Numbered from the stretch's first letter, positions 1 through 11,889 are shown. The stretch is DNA of 64,000 nucleotides from Serripes groenlandicus (GCA_031761405.1 JASEVX010000010.1:27618375-27682374); one strand, 5' to 3'. The notes: generated from the letters alone by a model not told the origin. Numbers and translations are program-made.

Positions 1-345
1 GCAATTGAAACAGTACAATACAATACATGTAATCCAAATACGATGTGGGAACTTATGAAAGGTAATATAAAAAATGTTTCTATAAATTATTCGGCACAAA
101 GAAAACGACACACAATAAAAAGAGAATCCAAATTATCAAACGAAATTGAAACGCTAGAAAATAAAATACATTCATCTACGGATAATTTAGAAGATGTTGT
201 AAATAAACTATTAAAGAGAAGAACTTGAAAACATATATGACGGAAAGATCAATGGCTCTATCATCAGAGCAAAGGCTAATCACATTGAATACAATATAAA
301 CATCGAAGTACTTTACAAACTTGGAACGTAATTATATATTAGTAC
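1..345 (+). mobile_element. Decayed LINE ORF2 fragment (possible unit 0)
   Basis: The translated stretch at 43-228 (NPNTMWELMKGNIKN and following charged helix) matches by eye the two better LINE fragments at 6.5-8.9 kb and 23.6-24.8 kb. It corresponds to the linker between endonuclease and reverse transcriptase of a Tx1/L1-type non-LTR retrotransposon. It is closer to the 23.8-kb copy than to the 6.7-kb copy and is cut by the window edge. Homology stops near 345. It may be the left remnant of a third duplication unit. Confidence 0.6.
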
Positions 346-437
346 GTGTTTGGGTTTTAAATAAATATAAAGATACTGTAAACAACTTATTTGTTTCAGT
401 TAATGTGTAATAATAATTCACGAGCTGTTCCTGTATG

Positions 438-582
438 ATAAACCCTTTCACGCATACAATAAATCTGCAGCAGATCTGCTCCTTTTGAGGAATGTTTTCT
501 TTTGAAGAAATGTTTTCAAAAAACGTCTGCTACCTACATGTACAGAGACGCCATAAAGCGTCTCTATGTAGGAACAGGTTAA
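438..582. mobile_element. Type-1 TTAA MITE (CCCTTTCC ends), short copy
   Basis: The left end AAACCCTTTCACGCATAC and the right end CTATGTAGGAACAGGTTAA are diverged inverted repeats. Internal CTGCAGCAGA and GTCTGCTAC blocks mirror each other. This is the family repeated throughout the window, whose better copies begin TTAACCCTTTCC and end GGAAAGGGTTAA. TTAA target sites and CCC/GGG tips are typical of piggyBac-type elements, so a piggyBac-mobilised MITE is inferred. Confidence 0.55.
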
Positions 583-1121
583 GTGATTACGACGAGATAT
601 GAAATGAAGGATTGCTATTCTTTTGACATGTCTATTCATAGTCGACAAAGAAATACGCTATAAGAATTTTCAACCAGACATTTCTAGACGACACATTGGA
701 TGGGATTAATTAATTAGATTGAAGGACGTTTCCAACAGATATCCGTTATATCACGGCCGCCAGTTCACCTAAACATGTGTCACCCAACTACCTCGCACCA
801 GTATGACACAAACCTTTCTTCCTTAGACTTTTTGTTGTTTCCTTCCTATTTAGCCCGTTCCCTAAATAGGAATACCTGTAATCAATTAATGAGGATTACA
901 CAAATATAACCGCTGTCAGTAAGAGGAAAATGGCCAAAGCTACAAGCTTGTGAAAAGGTGTAAATGACAATGCAGTCTAAAACCCCTATCCAAAACCTTG
1001 GCTGGTAAAGGATAACACCATAACTACTCAACGACATATTGATGCAGACGGCAGAGGTCTATCTAATGAGGGGTATTCAGCTCTTTTTCCCTAAATGTCT
1101 CTCTTATTATTAAAGCAAAAT
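583..1121. other. Non-genic stretch with a SINE-tail scrap
   Basis: No coding stretch is supported here. Around 740-800 the words TATATCACGGC and CAGTTCACCTA resemble the 3' tail of the SINE family seen in antisense at 26.87 and 46.5 kb. The rest is unremarkable AT-rich sequence. Confidence 0.3.
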
Positions 1122-1187
1122 CTATGTTGTGGGTACTCAAAAGAATCATCTCACTGAGACAATTCTTTTGAGTACCAACAGCATAGG
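1122..1187. repeat. Short inverted repeat, GGGTACTCAAAAGAAT arms
   Basis: Positions 1122-1146 and 1162-1186 form a near-perfect hairpin of about 24 bp per arm around GTACTCAAAAGAAT. Related single arms lie downstream of both tyrosinases near 17980 and 44705, next to a CCTCAAAACCTATG word, so this is a dispersed repeat family. Confidence 0.5.
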
Positions 1188-1329
1188 GTTTGAGGGTCGA
1201 ATAAGCATTTTAGAACATGCAAAACGCCCCTTATATAGAGCTCTGAGACAACTTTCCATCTTGGCAAACATCTCAATAATAAAAGTTTGATATTTAAAAA
1301 GTTTTGAACACGCGGGTGTGTTAAAGTAA

Positions 1330-1424
1330 GAAATTTCTCAATTTCCCCTTTTTGTCTTAGGGTTTTCAAAAGTCGTCTGCTGCAGAGGCGTCCGAAAGCA
1401 TTTGAATATGGGAACGGGTTAAGC
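1330..1424. mobile_element. Type-1 TTAA MITE, right half
   Basis: The right-end signature TTTTCAAAAGTCGTCTGC, then GCAGAGGCGTC and GGGAACGGGTTAA, is present. The left half is not recognisable. Confidence 0.5.
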
Positions 1425-1479
1425 CCATTCTTGGAAGACGAATCACGCTAGTGATATTGATTTGTGTCAATCAATGGGA

Positions 1480-1600
1480 AAGAATCAGAATCCGAACCGG
1501 GTTTCGAACTCACGAACCTTGGATTGATAGCCTTTGGTGGTTACATACTTCAGCACAAGCTATTCCGAGGCGACCCTTGATGAGAGACTGATGAACTGTT
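1480..1600 (-). mobile_element. tRNA-derived SINE head, antisense
   Basis: Read on the minus strand it has a B-box-like GAGTTCGAAACCCGG and, upstream, a degenerate A-box region. A true tRNA is unlikely because no acceptor-stem pairing is evident. Related heads occur near 11150, 39040 and 60200. Confidence 0.45.
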
Positions 1601-1689
1601 TAGAATGTGACCATGTAAATCAAATATATATTATCAATCATTTAAAAATAAATTCAAAAAATAAATAATTGATGTCGCATTATGTAAAT

Positions 1690-1890
1690 GACTAGTTGTG
1701 GAAGACAGTGGTAGAGCATCAGCCTCTCGTACCAAAGGTCCCGTGTTCGAATCCCGTGATGATCGGGTTCTGCCTTTAGGATGTTTCCACACAAACGGCG
1801 TGAGTACTGGTTATGTCTCCAGCAGACATCGAGCGTGATTAATATAAGCTTAAAGCTTGTTTCGCAATCGATGTAAAATAAATTAGTTAA
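1690..1890 (+). mobile_element. tRNA-derived SINE, fairly complete
   Basis: The head contains an A-box-like AGTGGTAGAGCATC and a canonical B box GTTCGAATCCC about 45 bp later. The body follows with GGTTATGTCTCCAGCAGACA, and a conserved tail GAGCGTGATTAATATAAGC ends in AATAAATTAG. The same tail recurs antisense near 6130 and 23210 and sense near 26670, which supports a retroposed family rather than a tRNA gene. Confidence 0.65.
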
Positions 1891-1953
1891 AATGAAATGA
1901 CTCTATATGGTATTTACTTCTACATGAATATGACTGCTATACCATAATCGCAG

Positions 1954-2136
1954 TTAAACCTTTCGCTGCCAAAGTCAATTTAAAGGTTTTGCAAACAATA
2001 TTAATTCTCCGGAAATCTGCATTGTTTGCTACTTAGAATAAGATTTTACTAAACTTTCTATTGGGCGAAAAATGGAGAGGTCCAATTTTCACCATGAAAA
2101 TGACTTGGTGAAATTCGGCAGTTAAAAAACGTTAAA
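1954..2136. mobile_element. Type-2 TTAA MITE (CTTTCGCTGCC ends)
   Basis: It starts TTAAACCTTTCGCTGCC and ends near TTCGGCAGTTAA. Internally it shares TTTGCAAACAATA and GCATTGTTTGC blocks with the better copy at 10427-10616. Confidence 0.55.
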
Positions 2137-3023
2137 ATATGTGTGTGTGTGGTATTGAGATATTGATATAGAAAAGCGATAATTGTCGAGTGCTCCGATT
2201 GTATAGCACGGGCCTTTGTAGTATCGTGGGATTACATTGGAAATAACAACCAAGCATTTACTCAAAAGTATTCAATTGCATAATATGGAACGTCTTTGCT
2301 GTCTTAATATGTTGTATTGTATTATACGCAGTACATTTTCATGAATACGAGGTACAAATTTCATTTGACATGGTACATTTTATATGAAATGCATACCTTT
2401 TCTGCTATACATGGTGGTTATTTAGTAATATGCAGTGCACAAGTGTGTAGATACAGTAGAATAACGAATATATGGTGTGCAAACAACGTCATATGCAATA
2501 CAATCAACATTATATGCAGTTCAAATGACATTATATGCAGTCAATGTTTCGAAACAAGTGGTGGTATTTTGATTATAACAAGTAGTTTTACCTTTATATG
2601 CGGTGCATGTTTCATTACGATGATCATACTTTTCGGCATTCTCCGAAAGAAATTCCCCAAATTAACGGGTATGACAGCACATTTCAATCAAAGCGCTGAA
2701 AGTATTAATGGTATAGGGGCCTCTGTTAGTTGAAAATATATTGCATAGTTTATATGGATTCGCGTTGTTGAAACAATGTCTCATTGGCATGTAAACAAAC
2801 CAAACCAAAAATGTTTTAAACATCACAAATTGCCTGCAAATAACCAATACCTAATTATCAAAGTTTGAGGCTTTTCTGTATATCCGAAATCAAATCATGA
2901 ATTACAAAATATTGACAAACCGAGCGGCGACCACTAAGTATAATATTTCCTGTTCAGTTGAAACTAACTATCCACACTGTATATTGGAATCATGCTCATT
3001 TATGTAATTGACAGTCAATCGAA
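2137..3023. other. No gene recognised; one long open frame judged spurious
   Basis: A 138-codon open frame at 2317-2733 translates to a Cys/Ile/Tyr-rich low-complexity product built on repeated TATATGCAGT words. It has no domain, splice context or paralog elsewhere. Nothing else is seen. Confidence 0.3.
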
Positions 3024-3670
3024 AGCATGCTAGAGTTATGGTGTTTGTGCAATTCACATGTGCAGGTCATAGGCTTCCTATCAACCAAGTTCGAAATTGA
3101 TACATTGAAATTTGATTGAGACAATGGCCGAAGAAAAAGATTTGCAAATGGAGATTATGCCCAAAAAACTCACATCATATTTGTGTTCTAAATATTGGAT
3201 CGTTCTCCTGATCACAATGTATAAGTGTGACCATGAAATGAATCTGCCAAACTTAAATAACGTTTAGACCAATGAATGTAAACCATGACGGACAGACCTA
3301 CGGACGGATGGTCAAACAGACGGAAAGACAGTCGGTCGCTCTGGACAAGGGTAAACTATGCTTGGTGAAGCACTCACAAAAGAAAAAGAACATCATGCTA
3401 GAGTATTGGTTATTGTGCACTGCACGGCATAAGTTACCTACATGCCAAGTTGTAAAATGTATTGAGACAATAGTCGAACTTTATAATAAAAAATAGAATA
3501 ACTCCTAAAATAAGCAGACCAGCGTTATTTGCCTAGTATTTTTTCCGTTATCCTGGTCACAAGGTATAAGTGTGACCACCTTTCAAATTAATCTGCCAAA
3601 CAGAAACAACGTTTTGACCAATGAATGCAAACCATAACGGACGGACGGATGGATGCACAGTCAGACGAAC
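3024..3670 (+). repeat. Two-unit tandem repeat, about 350 bp per unit
   Basis: Each unit begins near CATGCTAGAGT, runs through GTGCA-rich sequence and a TTGAGACAATGG/AGTCG word, then CACAATGTATAAGTGTGACC, AATCTGCCAAAC, GACCAATGAATG and a GGACGGA-rich end. Units are about 3024-3384 and 3390-3670. The GGACAGAC/GGACGGA ends resemble dispersed bivalve repeats; that family link is recollection, not computed. Confidence 0.6.
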
Positions 3671-4649
3671 GTAAACTTGAAGTGTATTTGTGGGGTTATT
3701 TCTTTTGTTTGAAACTTGTGGGTTGCAACTCATAAGTATGCTATTTATTCCGAAATTATCCCCCTTTTACGGAATGAATAGCATTAATATGCAAATAAGA
3801 TACCCATTATTGAACAAAAAAATCTTATCTAAGTGTCTTTATAAGGGTGGTGGGTGGTCTTTGGGAAAAAGGAAACCCCACAAGTACTCTCTCACCAGGA
3901 CGGACAGACAGACAGACAGGGAGGAGCATAAATCGGAATCAGATCAATATAGTCGAGAACCAGTAGCCATTGTTCTTTCACGACGTTTCCTATTGTTTCG
4001 ATAATCGACATGTGAGTCAAGTGAGAACGGATGACGCCTAACCATTTATTTGGAAGTTTGACTGGCGACGATCCCGTCCAGCCTGACCATGATCCTCCTT
4101 ATATAGATTTTCCATATAATTGTCCTGATGTTTTCAAAGTCGTTTGCTGCAGGAACTGTTCGGCATGCCTTGTCCAGAGATCGCCCTTTTAGAGGCGGAC
4201 ACTCTTACCACAACAACAATTATTACAAACTTTAATGATATACCTAAAGACTTGTTAACGTTCATGAGAAAAACTACAAGATCTACACTTTTCCAATACT
4301 TATTACACATGTCTGTCAGAGGATTTAGTCAACTTGTGTAGAATCTAATTAGACTAAGCAGGTGCGCACGATTATTTGAGCCTACACTGTTTAGAAATGC
4401 CGACGTGTACTTTATCCATGCACTGGTTCATATACATATACATTATATATATATATATCAATACAAATGTGTCGTTTGAGATGAACGGGGAACTTGTAAC
4501 ATCTGCAAACAACGAATACTCAGATGATCATTCGATTTCGGTCTACAATACAAAGAATCGTAGATAGATTTCTTCTGAGTATAACAAAGAGTGTTGTAAC
4601 GTCAAATAAAGTAGGTCAATTTGGGCTACTGGCGCTAATCAGAATATAG
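3671..4649. other. Non-genic, (GACA)n and MITE scrap
   Basis: There is a short (GACA)n run near 3900-3920. A type-1 MITE scrap at 4127-4155 reads GATGTTTTCAAAGTCGTTTG, and a TA-rich run lies near 4430-4460. No coding exon is supported. Confidence 0.35.
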
Positions 4650-5374
4650 TTAGAGAAACTTTCATGCATGTCAGCCTTCATTTTGATAGTGCAGCAATAA
4701 CCGTAATTCAGTTTATGAGGACTGTAATGTAACTTTTGCAAGTGCAACTATTTGAATGTGTTGCTTTCTACTACGTTCCATTTTCATACATTTAGAAACG
4801 AACATACTGATTATTGTACTGACGTGATGTGTCAAATTTCGTTCATTGTGCAACAATTCACACGTCTTAGCTACTTGTTTTAGTCCGTGTAGTCCGAAGA
4901 CGTTTAGTTGTGGACTCTGCTACGAAGGTGTTGGAAACTGGAACAGATTTGTCTATTATATGTTCATGCAAACGATGCTTTTAACATATAAGTTACACAC
5001 ATTATCAACCAAACTGATAGACAAAATGCATACATTTTTACTTCGCGATTGATGTAATAAAAAGTGATTGATATAAGGCATAATGCAATTTAAACATAAC
5101 ATTTATAATCTGTGCACGATCAGCAATATCGATCATGCTAGGGTCGTTAACAACTTTATTGTCTATTACTTTCATCAGTCAATTCACACCCCGTTGCATT
5201 TTCACCTCCATTGGGCATTTAAAAACATTATAAGTACATGCGTGGTATTCATTTTGCGTCACAGCATCATCGACTGAGAGTATGGTATGTATCAAAGCTT
5301 GTTTGTTTTTTATCTTTTGTTTTTAGGGGTTTCACATGCTACAAAATATACATCAAAACTCAAAATGCGAAATA

Positions 5375-5510
5375 AATATTACTGTTAATTATTAATATTA
5401 TCATTAACATTATCATTTCTATTATTTGTTTTATTACTGTTTTCATTAGTAGTAAAAGTGATTTTTATCATTTTCATTATTATTATTACTATTATATAAA
5501 ATTTTTTACA
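5375..5510. repeat. Imperfect ATT/ATC microsatellite
   Basis: A run of TTATTATTA/TCATTATTA-type trinucleotides. A paralogous run lies at 21940-22060, in the same place relative to the flanking conserved block. Confidence 0.65.
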
Positions 5511-6084
5511 TTCGGCATTCACTTAAAACGGTATCATGAAGTGATTTCAAATATATTTATGCCTCACCACTGTTGCAATTTAGATTCAGTCTTGTTTGGA
5601 AGTAAAACTGTCCATCCATTATTGTTGCGGGCATATCTCTCAATGAATTGACATATTGTCATTTAGCTTGAAGGCATTTTTATTACATTTGTAGTTAGGC
5701 ACATGCGGTCTGAGAATTGCATTAAACTGTTTTATTTTCCTATAACATAGATCAGCAAAGAATAATTTGTTTTGTCTTGCAAATAAAACGATAAACTATA
5801 TTGGTGGGATAACCAATGTGCAGAACTTAAATATACGAGAGTTTCGAAATCTTATCAACACTTTATAATTACTTCAGTTCGCTGTTGTATAATAACTGTG
5901 CATGATTTTTACTTTTTGTAAATAAATGTTATCTTGTACATTTAAAAATCGATCGAAAATAACTAACTGAAATAAAATGTGCGTGAAACTCCGACAGTTA
6001 TTTAATCTCGTGCGCATCCGATTCGATTTCATTAATTCTTACCTTGCCACTCGTGACAGTATCAAAGCTAAAGCTCAATCGATG

Positions 6085-6178
6085 AAATGTATATACAAAC
6101 AGTTTAGTTTAAACATATTCATTTTACATCGATTGCGAAACAAGCTTTCAGCTATTTTTAATCACGCTCGATAACAAA
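6085..6178 (-). mobile_element. SINE 3' tail, antisense
   Basis: TTACATCGATTGCGAAACAAG followed by ATCACGCTCGAT is the reverse complement of the SINE tail at 1830-1880. The paralogous copy is at 23185-23255, so the insertion predates the duplication. Confidence 0.55.
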
Positions 6179-6519
6179 AACATGTTGTAAATTAACCAGG
6201 TCTCCTGACCCTGTGTTGAACACAATAACACATTCCATTAGGCTCATCGACGTCATGAAAGATATTTATTTGTCCAAATATAAATACATATTTCACACTC
6301 AGTAATGATGAATCCCAAAAGAACGATTTCCTTTGGTTTATAGCTTATACACACACACATAAAATTACGTTTATGAACGATTTGCAAACGAGACTCAATC
6401 CGAAATATCCATATTCCATATTTGGTCGGAATGAAAGCGCGTTTGGAGTACACCTATCGTAAAAAATGACAATTGCATATATATATTTTGAAATAATGTG
6501 TTGTACCATATACTCAAGC

Positions 6520-8880
6520 AATTGAATCTAGTGTTGGATTAATCCGTGGTAAATAATCTCCCAATGGTAGAAATGATACACACAACAACTGTAGACAAAA
6601 GATAAATAAAATGATAGATGAATTTAATCTAGTAGTCATTTGGCGAATTTTGAACGCACACTTCGAAACTATTAACTCCCTGTAACTTGATGATACATAT
6701 ATTAATATAATTAAAGAATGTGCAAATGAAACAGTACAGTACACTACATGTAACCCACATACGATGCGGGAAGTTATGAAAGGTAATATAATATGTTTCT
6801 ATAAAATATTCGACACAAAGAAGACGACACACAATAGAAAGAGAATTCTCATTATAAAACGAAATTGAAACGCTAGAAAATAAATACGGATAATTCAGAA
6901 GATGTTGTAAATAAACTAAACGATTAAAAAGAAGAAATTAAAAACATATATGACAGACAGATCAATGACTGTATCATCAGAGCATAGGCTAATAACATTG
7001 AATACAATATAACTATTCGAAGTACTTTACACACATAGAAAAAGACATATGGAACGAAAAACGATTCATGAACTATTAACGGTAACACATACATAACAGA
7101 TACAAAGGACATTTTAAAACAAGAGCATTTTTTTTTTATCGTGAGCTGTATAAAAAACGAACACATTTCAAATAATGAGATCAATTTGCTTAATACAGAG
7201 GCAAATAAAATATATGAAGGTTAAAAATACAGTTGTGAAGGAATCTTATCCTAATACGAATGTAAAGAAGCATTGTTAAGTATGAAATGAAAAAAGTCCC
7301 GGTTAAGATGGTTTCACTGATGAATTGTACAAAACGTTTTGGAATGAAATAAAACATTCAACAAATTACTCATTTAAGCATGGTTCTTTATTTTCCTTAC
7401 ACAAGTAAGAGCTGATCTCTATCATTAATACACAAGTAAACAATTAAAAATACTTTTAAATTAGCGACCAATAAGTCTTTGAAATACAGACTATACAATT
7501 GCGATTAACGTGATATCAAATACACGTAGGATTAAGAATGTTTTGCAATGAATCATACACCCATCCAAAACTGATTTTTTCAAGGTAGATACATTGGAGA
7601 CAATATAAAAATATTTCATGAATGTATGGAACATCTTAATGATGAAAAATAAACCGGGGCTATCGCTCTTCCCCGATTTCGAAAAAGACTATGATAGTAT
7701 TGACCACAATTTCGTTTACAAATGTTTTGAAAAATTCAATTTTGTTAATAGTTTTATAAAATTGGTTAAATTGTTTTATAGCGGTATTAACTGTAAATAC
7801 CTAATAACTGTAATATTTGTTTAAATGAACGAGAAGTAAGACAACGCTGTCCATTGTCTTCTTCTTTGTCCCTTTGTTATATTGAATTGTTATCGAATAA
7901 CATCTTTATAATTAAGGAAAATATGGCAATCGAAATTTATGATCAGGAAATGAACAAACTATGTTTGCGGATGATGCGCCATATCTTTCAGATGGAACTG
8001 AGAAATATCAATTAAGTGCTTGATTTACACTTTAACATGTTTTGGTAAAGTGTCTGGTTTAAGATTAAATATTAAAATTCAACAATTTTAAGGGTTGGTA
8101 TCTTAAAAGTTGAACATTATGAATATTATAAAAACAATAAGTTCATTTGACCGCCTTACTCAGATTAAACACAAGGAATTTTTATTTTTTTCAAAATATG
8201 CAGATGTCACATTAAATGAAAATATATTTCAAAAATTACATGAATTTAAAAATATTCTTAAACAATGGCAACATCGGAAACTTCCACTGCTGGAAAAGAT
8301 TCCAGTTATTAAAACACTTGCATTTCCCAAACTTATTTATCCACTGACAGTGTTACCAAATCCACCGGCAAATATACTAATGATATTAAATAAAACCTAT
8401 TTATAACTTCATGCATGTATGGCATAATAAACTAGGCAAAGTAGAATTGCAGTCCCAAATATAACTTTACTTGTAAAATCTCTGAAAGCTTTCAAATCCA
8501 CTTTAGAAACAACTTCTTTAAGATGTTTTCAGTAGAAGACTTTAACTAGAATTCTACTTACAAACGAACTATTATCAAGATTCAAAATGAAACCTTCGAA
8601 CATATGCATATGTTGTGCAAATAATGTAGAAACCTTAGAAAATCCGTTTTTGGGAATGAACACACACACAAATGTTATGGAATGGAATTATAGCCTTTTT
8701 GAAAAGAATGCAGATAAAAGTGAAGATAAAACATGAAATCTACCAACGAGTAATATGTTTATTAATTACTCTAATAGAAGATTAAAAGTATTAAACGAGA
8801 TAGCCTTTTTAACAGGAAATGGAAATAATTTTTCAAACCCTTGATAAATTTCTAAATTATTAGACTTAAGCATAGTTAAA
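6520..8880 (+). mobile_element. Decayed Tx1/L1-like LINE (RT region)
   Basis: Pieces in order: the endonuclease end and linker (6520-7000); an RT motif-A-like block DFEKDYDSIDHNFVYKCFEK at 7669-7730, with the usual catalytic Asp region degraded; a thumb/connection block at 8110-8400 ending AFPKLIYPLTVLPNPP; and a Cys-containing 3' part near 8600 (ICICCANN). Frames are broken repeatedly by stops and indels. The product would have been the endonuclease/reverse transcriptase of target-primed retrotransposition. It is followed by a polypyrimidine tract. The clade call is from motif memory, not alignment. Confidence 0.7.
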
Positions 8881-8904
8881 CGAGCCTTAGTTCAAGATAC
8901 AATC

Positions 8905-9065
8905 TCTTTCTGTCTCTGTCTCTGTCTCTCTGTCTCTGTCTCTGTCACTATGTCTCTCTTTCCCTCTCCCCCTCTCTTTGTGTCTCTCTCCTTCTCTCGC
9001 TATCCCCTCTCTTTCCTTCTCTCTCTCTATCTCTGTCACTTTCTTTCTCCTTTTTCTCTGCATGC
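8905..9065. repeat. Polypyrimidine microsatellite (TCTCTG/TCTC)n
   Basis: About 160 bp of almost pure C/T on the plus strand, starting as (TCTCTG)n and degrading to (CTCT)n. It abuts the LINE 3' end and a 150-bp hairpin. Confidence 0.85.
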
Positions 9066-9082
9066 GCTATGATATATATATA

Positions 9083-9235
9083 GGATCCATCATGAGTTTT
9101 CTTTGGAGATCAAGATTTCTTAAATGAGTCTCGAAAAAGACGGTTATTAACCGAGCCTCTTGGCGAGGTTAATAACTCTCTTTTTCGAGACGAATTTAAG
9201 AAATCTTCTCCAAAGTAAAACGAGTGATGGATTCT
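9083..9235. repeat. Long hairpin, about 70-bp arms
   Basis: The left arm GGATCCATCATGAG...AGATTTCTTAAATGAGTC pairs with the right arm GACGAATTTAAGAAATCTT...GTGATGGATTC. The loop is about 15 bp (GAGCCTCTTGGCGAG), itself a mini-hairpin. Mismatches are few. It could be a foldback MITE or a strongly structured transcript. Confidence 0.7.
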
Positions 9236-9767
9236 TTTTATCACCTAAACAGTGTGTTTTAATGAAAAATATTGACAACATCAAAACAAAGACCGAATAA
9301 CATATTCTTCATAAGAACTTGTGATTCACCGCATAAAAAAGTAGTCCTCATCATTTTTGAATAAGAAGAAAAAAACCAACAATGTTTTAAACAATTAAGA
9401 CTCGTTATTTATTCAAAATAACGTATTATTGCATTTTTCAATGTGTAAAATTTAACAACTTAACAATAAACATAATAAAGATAAAGGTCAAAATGACGTC
9501 ATCAGTAGTCGCGTGTATGACGTGTATTTGATATCACACATGTTGGATATCGTTGTTCCGTGATTTGTTCTCAACTTGAAAATAAGGGTATTTATGTGAT
9601 AAATATATATATATATATGACGTTATAATGCGAATTAAATTTGCGCTTATTGTTACTATATTGTGTATACCTTTCTAACATGTATTATGTATATATTGTT
9701 TTGAATAAACGAACAAATAAATCTCACATTTCTCACTATAACTACCAGCAAATATCTGAACTTCATC
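9236..9767. other. AT-rich non-genic spacer
   Basis: AT-rich sequence with a short (TA)n run at about 9603-9618. Homology with unit 2 starts only at 9768. No coding exon is supported. Confidence 0.35.
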
Positions 9768-9957
9768 AAACAACAAGTTTGCCGCAGATTACCTACTTAT
9801 TAAAAACTTTAATTAAATTAAAACTCTGTTTAAATGAATAAAATGTAATGAAAGGAGAAATTACTCATCATGAGCAATTTCTCCTGTTGCAACAATGTTT
9901 TCGAAAGTCGTCTGTTGCAGAGGCGTAAGAAAGCGACTGTATGGGTCAAATGGTTAA
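9768..9957. mobile_element. Type-1 TTAA MITE marking the left edge of tyrosinase-block homology
   Basis: It contains the internal palindrome GAGAAATTACTC/GAGCAATTTCTC and the right-end GAAAGTCGTCTGTTGCAGAG, then GGTTAAAGGACC. The paralogous copy at 37739-37973 is more complete and is followed by the same flank (ACTCCGTTCCATCT), so both are the same insertion carried by the duplication. Confidence 0.65.
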
Positions 9958-10426
9958 AGGACCAAACGTCTTTACTCCGTTCCATCTAATTTGATCTTTT
10001 GTTGCCATAACCTATACATAAATATGTCCTTTACTGTTAAATAATGACGTTTTTCAGAAAATACGGTTTTCATTTCAATTATATTTTGCTAAGAATTAAA
10101 CAATAAATGTTCCTCATCATTTCAAATGTTCATGCGTTACATACTACAATACCATAAAATATATAATAAACACAAACAGAAGGGAAAAGTTACATGCACA
10201 AAAAAACACCTTAAAAGTATATTTATTTTCATCATCAATCATTGATATTTTAGTTGAACTTGTAAAAGTACGCCAGCTGATATAAGATAAAATACAAACA
10301 AATGTGTGTTTTTTTCAAAACAATTAGAAGGAATAGTGCGTTTGAATTTTGAATGCGTCTTTGTTAATAATACTAGTGTGGGGGTTCAATAATTCAAATT
10401 CAAATGAAGAGTAATGATACAGTTAA

Positions 10427-10616
10427 CTCTTTCAGCGCCAAATGCAATATTGAGGTTTTTGCAAACAATACTGATTCAGGTGAGTCAGCTATTAACGAGC
10501 TGTATCACCTGAAATCAGCATTGTTTGCCTTTTGTGTACCTAAATAGTCCAAAACTTTCATAAATTGAGAAAAGGACATGGAAGAGTCTACTTTAAACAA
10601 TTCGGCGGTGAAAGAG
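10427..10616. mobile_element. Type-2 MITE with perfect TTAA target duplication and empty paralog site
   Basis: TTAA at 10423-10426 and 10617-10620 flank the element. The tips are CTCTTTCAGCGCC and GGCGGTGAAAGAG. A subterminal TTTGCAAACAATACTGATTC pairs with GAAATCAGCATTGTTTGCC. In unit 2 the same locus (near 38470) reads GATACAGTTAACACGAC with a single TTAA and no insert. TTAA duplication and clean filled/empty sites are piggyBac behaviour. Confidence 0.85.
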
Positions 10617-10787
10617 TTAACACGACTGGTGCAGTCATCAAGTCATATAGTCGAACATTTTCTACTAATTGATTAAACAATCTTTTTTAAGCGGAAGATC
10701 ACCAAACATGCGTGTCATGGAGTCATGGAGTTCTCTAATCAGTACCCCAAATAACATATTTTCCAGACCACTGGCTACCTTTTCACA

Positions 10788-10960
10788 TATGAACCGTTCC
10801 ACGAGAAAACCAACATTATGGCATCTTCGTAATGTATCGACCCAGATCAGCCTGCGCTGTCCGACTGATCCGGGCCGACACGTTCCATCTCAGGGAGATA
10901 GAGGTATGGAGTAATTATTCCTGAAACTGAACATCCACAGGAGGCGAAATGGTAGTTTTC
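10788..10960. mobile_element. AGCCGTTCC foldback MITE, left part
   Basis: It begins GAACCGTTCCACGAGAAAAC and CAACATTATGG and continues with GTATCGACCCAGATCAGCC, CTGATCCGGGCCGACAC and CCACAGGAGGCGAA. Full copies end CATAATGTTGGTTTTCTCG and GGAACGGCT, the reverse complement of the start. The paralog is at 38655-38875. Confidence 0.6.
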
Positions 10961-11084
10961 ACTATAAACAAGATGTCGCAAATGCGATAGTTCTTCTACG
11001 CATGTGCTTCCTTAAAATTTCACTCCAATACTCAATACAACAATCTATCCAAGCGACAGGATGCTTTTCCAAATTGACTGTTCG

Positions 11085-11215
11085 TTCATTGGTGGATGAC
11101 GAATGACGCTTGTCTCATTGACTTTTGTTAAACGTCGGAAAGAATGTTGGCCGAGCTTTGGGTTCGAACTACTGGGCTACAGGGCTATTACGGCTCGACA
11201 GTTGTAGAAGGTGTT
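11085..11215 (-). mobile_element. tRNA-headed SINE fragment with internal deletion
   Basis: On the minus strand it reads TAATAGCCCTGTAGCCCAGT joined to GTTCGAACCCAAAGCTCGG. The unit-2 copy at 38985-39120 keeps the intervening A-box to B-box sequence, so unit 1 lost about 35-40 bp. Confidence 0.55.
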
Positions 11216-11889
11216 TGAACCCACGCGAAATATAAGGTTAATTATATACATTAACATGCTCGCAATGGTTACTCATCACTCACCATCATCATTAAATCGT
11301 CACATTAGCATAAATGTTATTTTTCAATTTATAAGATTAGACTTCGTTCAAATTGTTTAACTTATTTAATTCATGTAGGGCATACTTAAATCACTACTCA
11401 AGTCCTGACTATCAATTTAAACCCATCTCATGTAAGATTAAAATTACCAGTTGACATGTGTTTTTCTAAACAAAAGTATATCTACATATCAGCAAGAAAT
11501 ATTTACGCCTCAGTGTCGCCATACAACCTACCACCGTCATCCGAGTCTTTGCAAATACCATATTAATTAATAACTTGTAACATTTAACACCCATATAAAC
11601 ATTCGTCAACAGATTTATGTAAAATACATCATCATTATACCTATCTCTCAAAGGCATTATCTTCATTTATTCTTATATACCGTTCGTCCGTACGTTTCGT
11701 CATTCGTTCGCCCGTTAAGTCGTTCACTCAATTATATTATTCATTGGTATGGCATTTAATTCGGTAAACAGTATACATGAAATAACATACTAGCATAGTA
11801 TTAACACACAAACACTATCTTTTCCGCTTGTTGCGACCGGAATAGCATGGTTTACACATGTATTGTATATTTAATTCAGATTCATAATC

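Noticed and set aside
2317..2733. 138-codon plus-strand frame
   Set aside because: Low-complexity, Cys/Ile-rich translation of TATATGCA-type words; no homolog signal or splice context.
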